Shown: piece after piece, positions 41,333-44,133 of the stretch
Position numbering within the stretch: the stretch's first letter is position 1
Layout of the letters: every line of letters starts with the position of its first letter
From: Bacillota bacterium
GTDB lineage: Bacteria; Bacillota; Clostridia; Lachnospirales; Lachnospiraceae
Assembly (NCBI GenBank): GCA_023408815.1
Contig: JAEYJO010000056.1
Coordinates: 1-44,133, forward strand
Reading direction: 5' to 3'
Length of the DNA stretch: 44,133 bases
Program-made: the position numbers and the translations under genes
Notes under the pieces: generated by a model
Databases searched by the model: none
Seen by the model: the letters and a program-made list of their open reading frames with translations, nothing else
What the model was told of the DNA's origin: nothing

Positions 41333-42667
41333 ATGGACAGCGACCCTGTCGCCCGAACGATTACTTTACAACTTTTATTTCTAGTCTTTTTAACACTGGT
41401 GAACGCTTTTTTCGCAGGAGCCGAAATGGCGGTGGTTTCCGTCAACAAGAACAAAATCAAGCGGCTGGCCGCGGGAGGCAGCAAGAAGGCGGCTTTGATA
41501 CTTCGCCTTTCGGAGAATTCCACTAGTTTTCTATCCACCATTCAGGTAGCGATAACGTTCGCGGGCTTTTTCTCCAGTGCATCCGCAGCGACAGGTATTT
41601 CTCAGATACTCGCAGATAAAATGGAGGAGCTTAGTATTCCTTATAGCGGAACGCTGGCTGTGGTAATCGTCACATTGATTTTGTCCTACTTCACACTTGT
41701 CTTCGGGGAACTGGTGCCGAAGAGAGTGGCATTGCAGAAGGCGGAGGGATTCAGCCTCTTCTGCGTAACTCCTATTTACTATGTATCCATTGCCATGGCG
41801 CCTTTTATCAAGCTGCTTTCCTTATCCACCAATGGATTCCTTCATCTCATCGGAATGAAGTCCGCTTCTCTCGAGGAGGAGGTATCCGAGGAGGAAATAA
41901 AGTCCCTTTTGGAAACGGGACAGGAAACGGGCGTTTTCAATGATATCGAGAAGGAGATGATCACTTCCATTTTTTCCTTCGATGATAAGAAGGCGAAAGA
42001 AGTGATGACCCCAAGGCAGGATATGATTGCTATAGATATTTCCAAGTACCGGGATGAATATCTGGACACTATATTGCAAAGCAGGCGTTCCCGTATTCCC
42101 GTCTACGACAAGAACATGGACACTATCATCGGAATTCTTTCCGTAAAGGACTTCATGATCAAGGCCAAGGAGCAATCCTTTACCAACGTAGATATAAGGA
42201 CTCTTTTGCAGAAGCCTTACTTCGTTCCGGAGAACCAAAAGATTGACAAGCTTTTTCAGGAAATGCAGAAAAGCAAGATCCATATGGCCGTTTTGGTGGA
42301 TGAATACGGCGGTGTATCGGGTCTCGTTACGCTAGAAGACTTGATCGAAGAAATTGTCGGAGATATTTGGGAAGAATATGAAGAAGCGGATACGGGCATT
42401 GTGGAGCTTTCTTCCGGCGCATACCACATTCCCGGCAGCATGCTCATCTACGATTTGAACGAGGAGTTACACCTTCATCTCACGAGCAACTGCGATACTC
42501 TGTCCGGATATTTAATCGAGCAGCTAGGGTATATCCCTGAGGAAGGCCAGCTTCCGCTTACCCTTAAGACGCCGGAAGCAAACTTTTCCATCACGGAGTT
42601 AAAAGATCGTGTCATTACTTCTGCTACGGCAGAAATAATAAATAAACAAAAGGAGAACGAATCATGA
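41333..42667 (+). CDS. CNNM/CorC-type membrane protein with CBS domains (hemolysin family)
   Basis: A 444-residue protein with the order DUF21 transmembrane domain (about 1-190; LVNAFFAGAEMAVVSVNKNK, AITFAGFFSSASAA, TLVFGELVPKRVALQKAE), two CBS domains (about 210-340; EVMTPRQDMIAID, IIGILSVKDFM, VLVDEYGGVSGLVTLEDLIE) and a C-terminal CorC_HlyC domain (GIVELSSGAYHIPGSM). Proteins of this group act in magnesium or sodium transport; the old hemolysin name is not informative. AAGGAGG precedes the ATG. Its stop overlaps the start of the OadB gene as ATGA, so the two are coupled, suggesting a shared role in cation balance. Confidence 0.9.
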   Translation: MDSDPVARTITLQLLFLVFLTLVNAFFAGAEMAVVSVNKNKIKRLAAGGSKKAALILRLSENSTSFLSTIQVAITFAGFFSSASAATGISQILADKMEELSIPYSGTLAVVIVTLILSYFTLVFGELVPKRVALQKAEGFSLFCVTPIYYVSIAMAPFIKLLSLSTNGFLHLIGMKSASLEEEVSEEEIKSLLETGQETGVFNDIEKEMITSIFSFDDKKAKEVMTPRQDMIAIDISKYRDEYLDTILQSRRSRIPVYDKNMDTIIGILSVKDFMIKAKEQSFTNVDIRTLLQKPYFVPENQKIDKLFQEMQKSKIHMAVLVDEYGGVSGLVTLEDLIEEIVGDIWEEYEEADTGIVELSSGAYHIPGSMLIYDLNEELHLHLTSNCDTLSGYLIEQLGYIPEEGQLPLTLKTPEANFSITELKDRVITSATAEIINKQKENES

Positions 42668-43806
42668 ATTTTATTATTGAAGGAATTATGTCTGTAACAT
42701 GGCAGCAAATTGTTATGTACTTCGTCGGCGTTTTGCTGATCTGGCTCGCTATAAAGAAGGAATACGAGCCGTCCCTGCTTTTACCGATGGGCTTTGGTGC
42801 AATCCTCGTCAACCTTCCCTCTTCCGGTGTAATCAATCAGGTGCTCGAAGGTGTAGGCGAAACCCACGGTATTATCCAATGGTTGTTTGAAGTCGGCATT
42901 GAAGCTTCCGAAGCATTGCCGATCCTGCTCTTTATCGGTATCGGAGCTATGATCGACTTCGGTCCTCTGCTTTCCAAGCCTATCATGTTCTTATTCGGCG
43001 CTGCCGCTCAGTTCGGTATTTTTGCCGCTATCCTCCTTGCGACTCTTCTCGGATTCGACTTGAAGGATGCTGCTTCTATCGGTATCATCGGTGCTGCCGA
43101 CGGCCCTACATCAATTTTGGTATCCCAGATACTACATTCCAAATATATCGGTGCCATAGCCGTGGCCGCTTACTCTTACATGGCCCTCGTACCGATCGTT
43201 CAGCCTTTTGCTATCAAGCTCGTTACGACAAAGAAGGAACGCCGTATCCGTATGGACTACAAGCCCTCTCAGGTTTCCAAATCCATGCGTATCGCATTCC
43301 CTATCATCGTTACCTTTATCGTTGGATTCATCGCTCCGTCTTCCGTTTCGCTCGTTGGTTTCCTTATGTTCGGTAACCTGCTTCGTGAATGCGGCGTACT
43401 CGGCACGATGTCCGATACGGCACAGAATGCTCTTGCTAACCTGATTACACTTTTACTCGGTATCACCATCTCCTTCAGTATGAAGGCTGCAGATTTCGTA
43501 AATACCGATACCTTACTGGTTATGCTGATCGGTCTTGCCGCATTTGTACTCGACACCATGGGCGGCGTGCTCTTTGCAAAATTTATCAACCTCTTCATAC
43601 CTCACAACAAAATCAACCCTATGGTCGGTGCGGCAGGTATCTCCGCATTCCCCATGTCTTCACGTGTTGTACAGAAAATGGCTATGAAAGAGGACCCGGG
43701 CAATGTTCTTATCATGCAGGCTGCGGGTGCTAACGTATCCGGACAGATTGCTTCTGTTATCGCCGGAGGACTTGTTATTAACCTTGTAACCAACTACTTG
43801 AAGTAA
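42664..43806 (+). CDS. Sodium ion-translocating decarboxylase beta subunit
   Basis: A 380-residue polytopic membrane protein of the OadB/GcdB/MmdB family, which couples decarboxylation of a biotin-bound carboxyl group to outward sodium pumping. Recognisable are LPILLFIGIGAMIDFGPLLS, GIIGAADGPTSILVS (the conserved Asp-rich coupling segment), PMVGAAGISAFPMSSRVVQ and GANVSGQIASVIAGG. About nine to eleven hydrophobic segments are present. It starts at an ATG overlapping the preceding stop, with AAAGGAG upstream. The carboxyltransferase and biotin carrier are not downstream within the window, since terminators follow the next small gene, so the substrate (oxaloacetate, glutaconyl- or methylmalonyl-CoA) is open. 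Confidence 0.92.
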   Translation: MNFIIEGIMSVTWQQIVMYFVGVLLIWLAIKKEYEPSLLLPMGFGAILVNLPSSGVINQVLEGVGETHGIIQWLFEVGIEASEALPILLFIGIGAMIDFGPLLSKPIMFLFGAAAQFGIFAAILLATLLGFDLKDAASIGIIGAADGPTSILVSQILHSKYIGAIAVAAYSYMALVPIVQPFAIKLVTTKKERRIRMDYKPSQVSKSMRIAFPIIVTFIVGFIAPSSVSLVGFLMFGNLLRECGVLGTMSDTAQNALANLITLLLGITISFSMKAADFVNTDTLLVMLIGLAAFVLDTMGGVLFAKFINLFIPHNKINPMVGAAGISAFPMSSRVVQKMAMKEDPGNVLIMQAAGANVSGQIASVIAGGLVINLVTNYLK

Positions 43807-43819
43807 GGAGGAACGTATT

Positions 43820-43966
43820 ATGATGGACAACGTAATAATTGCTTTGGAGATTATGGGAAAAGGAATGGGCGGTATCTTTATCGCGACCCTTTTAATCATC
43901 GGTATTGCCATGCTTCTTTCCAAGATCACTGCCGGAACTGGCAAAAAAAGCGAAGAAAAAAAATAA
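43820..43966 (+). CDS. OadG-related small transporter subunit
   Basis: A 48-residue protein: short N-terminus, one hydrophobic segment at about 17-34 (GGIFIATLLIIGIAMLLS) and a Lys/Glu-rich tail. It matches the small OadG-like proteins found beside OadB in Firmicutes, thought to hold the membrane part of the sodium pump together. AAGGAGG lies eight bases before the tandem ATG, and the gap to the OadB stop is 13 bases. The canonical OadG proline-rich, zinc-binding tail is absent. The short length makes it easy to overlook. Confidence 0.85.
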   Translation: MMDNVIIALEIMGKGMGGIFIATLLIIGIAMLLSKITAGTGKKSEEKK

Positions 43967-43991
43967 ATTATACATTTAAGTATTTTAAAGG

Positions 43992-44008
43992 AGGACGCTT
44001 GGCGTCCT
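43992..44008 (+). other. Small hairpin after the OadG-like gene
   Basis: AGGACGC (43992-43998) pairs with GCGTCCT (44002-44008) around TTG. It is not followed by a T-run and probably precedes the main terminator. Confidence 0.5.
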
Positions 44009-44028
44009 TCTCAGACTGTAGACAAAGT

Positions 44029-44052
44029 CCCACGCACTTGCGTGGGATTTTT
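44029..44052 (+). terminator. Terminator of the CNNM-oadB operon
   Basis: CCCACGC (44029-44035) and GCGTGGG (44040-44046) form a 7-bp GC-rich stem with loop ACTT, followed by ATTTTT. Confidence 0.85.
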
Positions 44053-44060
44053 CTGTAAAA

Positions 44061-44105
44061 AGAGTCAAAAGTTTAGTGTTCATGCAGACTTTTGGGCTCT
44101 TTTTT
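44061..44105 (+). terminator. Second terminator-like hairpin near the window end
   Basis: AGAGTCAAAAGT (44061-44072) pairs imperfectly with ACTTTTGGGCTCT (44088-44100), followed by TTTTT. The sequence after it is too short to identify. Confidence 0.5.
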
Positions 44106-44133
44106 GGTACAATGGAAGTAGCAAAATAAGGCG

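Overview
The window looks like chromosomal DNA of an anaerobic Clostridia member, most likely Lachnospiraceae. The reasons are a T-box-controlled aspS-gatCAB operon, an ANTAR regulator next to glutamine synthetase, lysine synthesis by the DapL route, a modular [FeFe] hydrogenase, a sodium-pump decarboxylase beta subunit with a 48-residue OadG-like partner, and DUF5684 and DUF4867 proteins. Base composition is moderate (mid-40s percent G+C by eye). Nearly all genes lie on the minus strand. I found no rRNA, tRNA, CRISPR array, phage or complete insertion sequence.

Layout from left to right. 1-836: 3' part of chorismate synthase (+). 994-5635 (-): an AraC regulator, a DUF4867 protein, a fucose/arabinose-type sugar isomerase and xylulokinase, a small sugar-catabolic unit. 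5804-11373 (-): a promoter and T-box leader with an Asp (GAC) specifier, then a 220-nt nest of inverted repeats, then aspS, gatC, gatA and gatB. 11418-12822: a GNAT acetyltransferase (-), a structured repeat, and a DUF5684 membrane protein (+). 13046-15757 (-): dapF, dapL and a cyclase-family hydrolase. 16060-18124 (-): glnA and an ANTAR regulator, with two six-base-loop hairpins in the glnA leader that fit ANTAR binding sites. 18300-18770 (+): a membrane-anchored FMN_bind-like protein. 18830-24787 (-): hisC, a methyltransferase, hslO (Hsp33) and nadE, plus a family 2 glycosyltransferase. 24953-27473 (-): a polar amino-acid ABC transporter. 27510-34216 (-): a polysaccharide deacetylase, a c-di-GMP protein with a degenerate GGDEF and intact EAL domain, an N-terminally truncated acyltransferase, and a large secreted protein with two strictly periodic Cys/His arrays. 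34298-37965 (-): a two-gene [FeFe] hydrogenase unit (GltD-like flavoprotein plus HydA) between two copies of a ~50-nt hairpin repeat. 38185-40913 (-): a chemotaxis receptor and peptidase T. 41333-43966 (+): a CNNM/CorC-type protein, an OadB-type sodium pump subunit and a tiny OadG-like protein, followed by terminators.

The most striking items are the cell-surface protein at 27510-29750 (seven His-x-His units every 19 residues, then seven cysteines every 14 residues), the nested palindromes between the aspS T-box terminator and aspS, the ANTAR-type glnA leader, and three families of short palindromic intergenic repeats. All calls rest on reading the sequence and on memory of protein families. 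No database or folding program was used.
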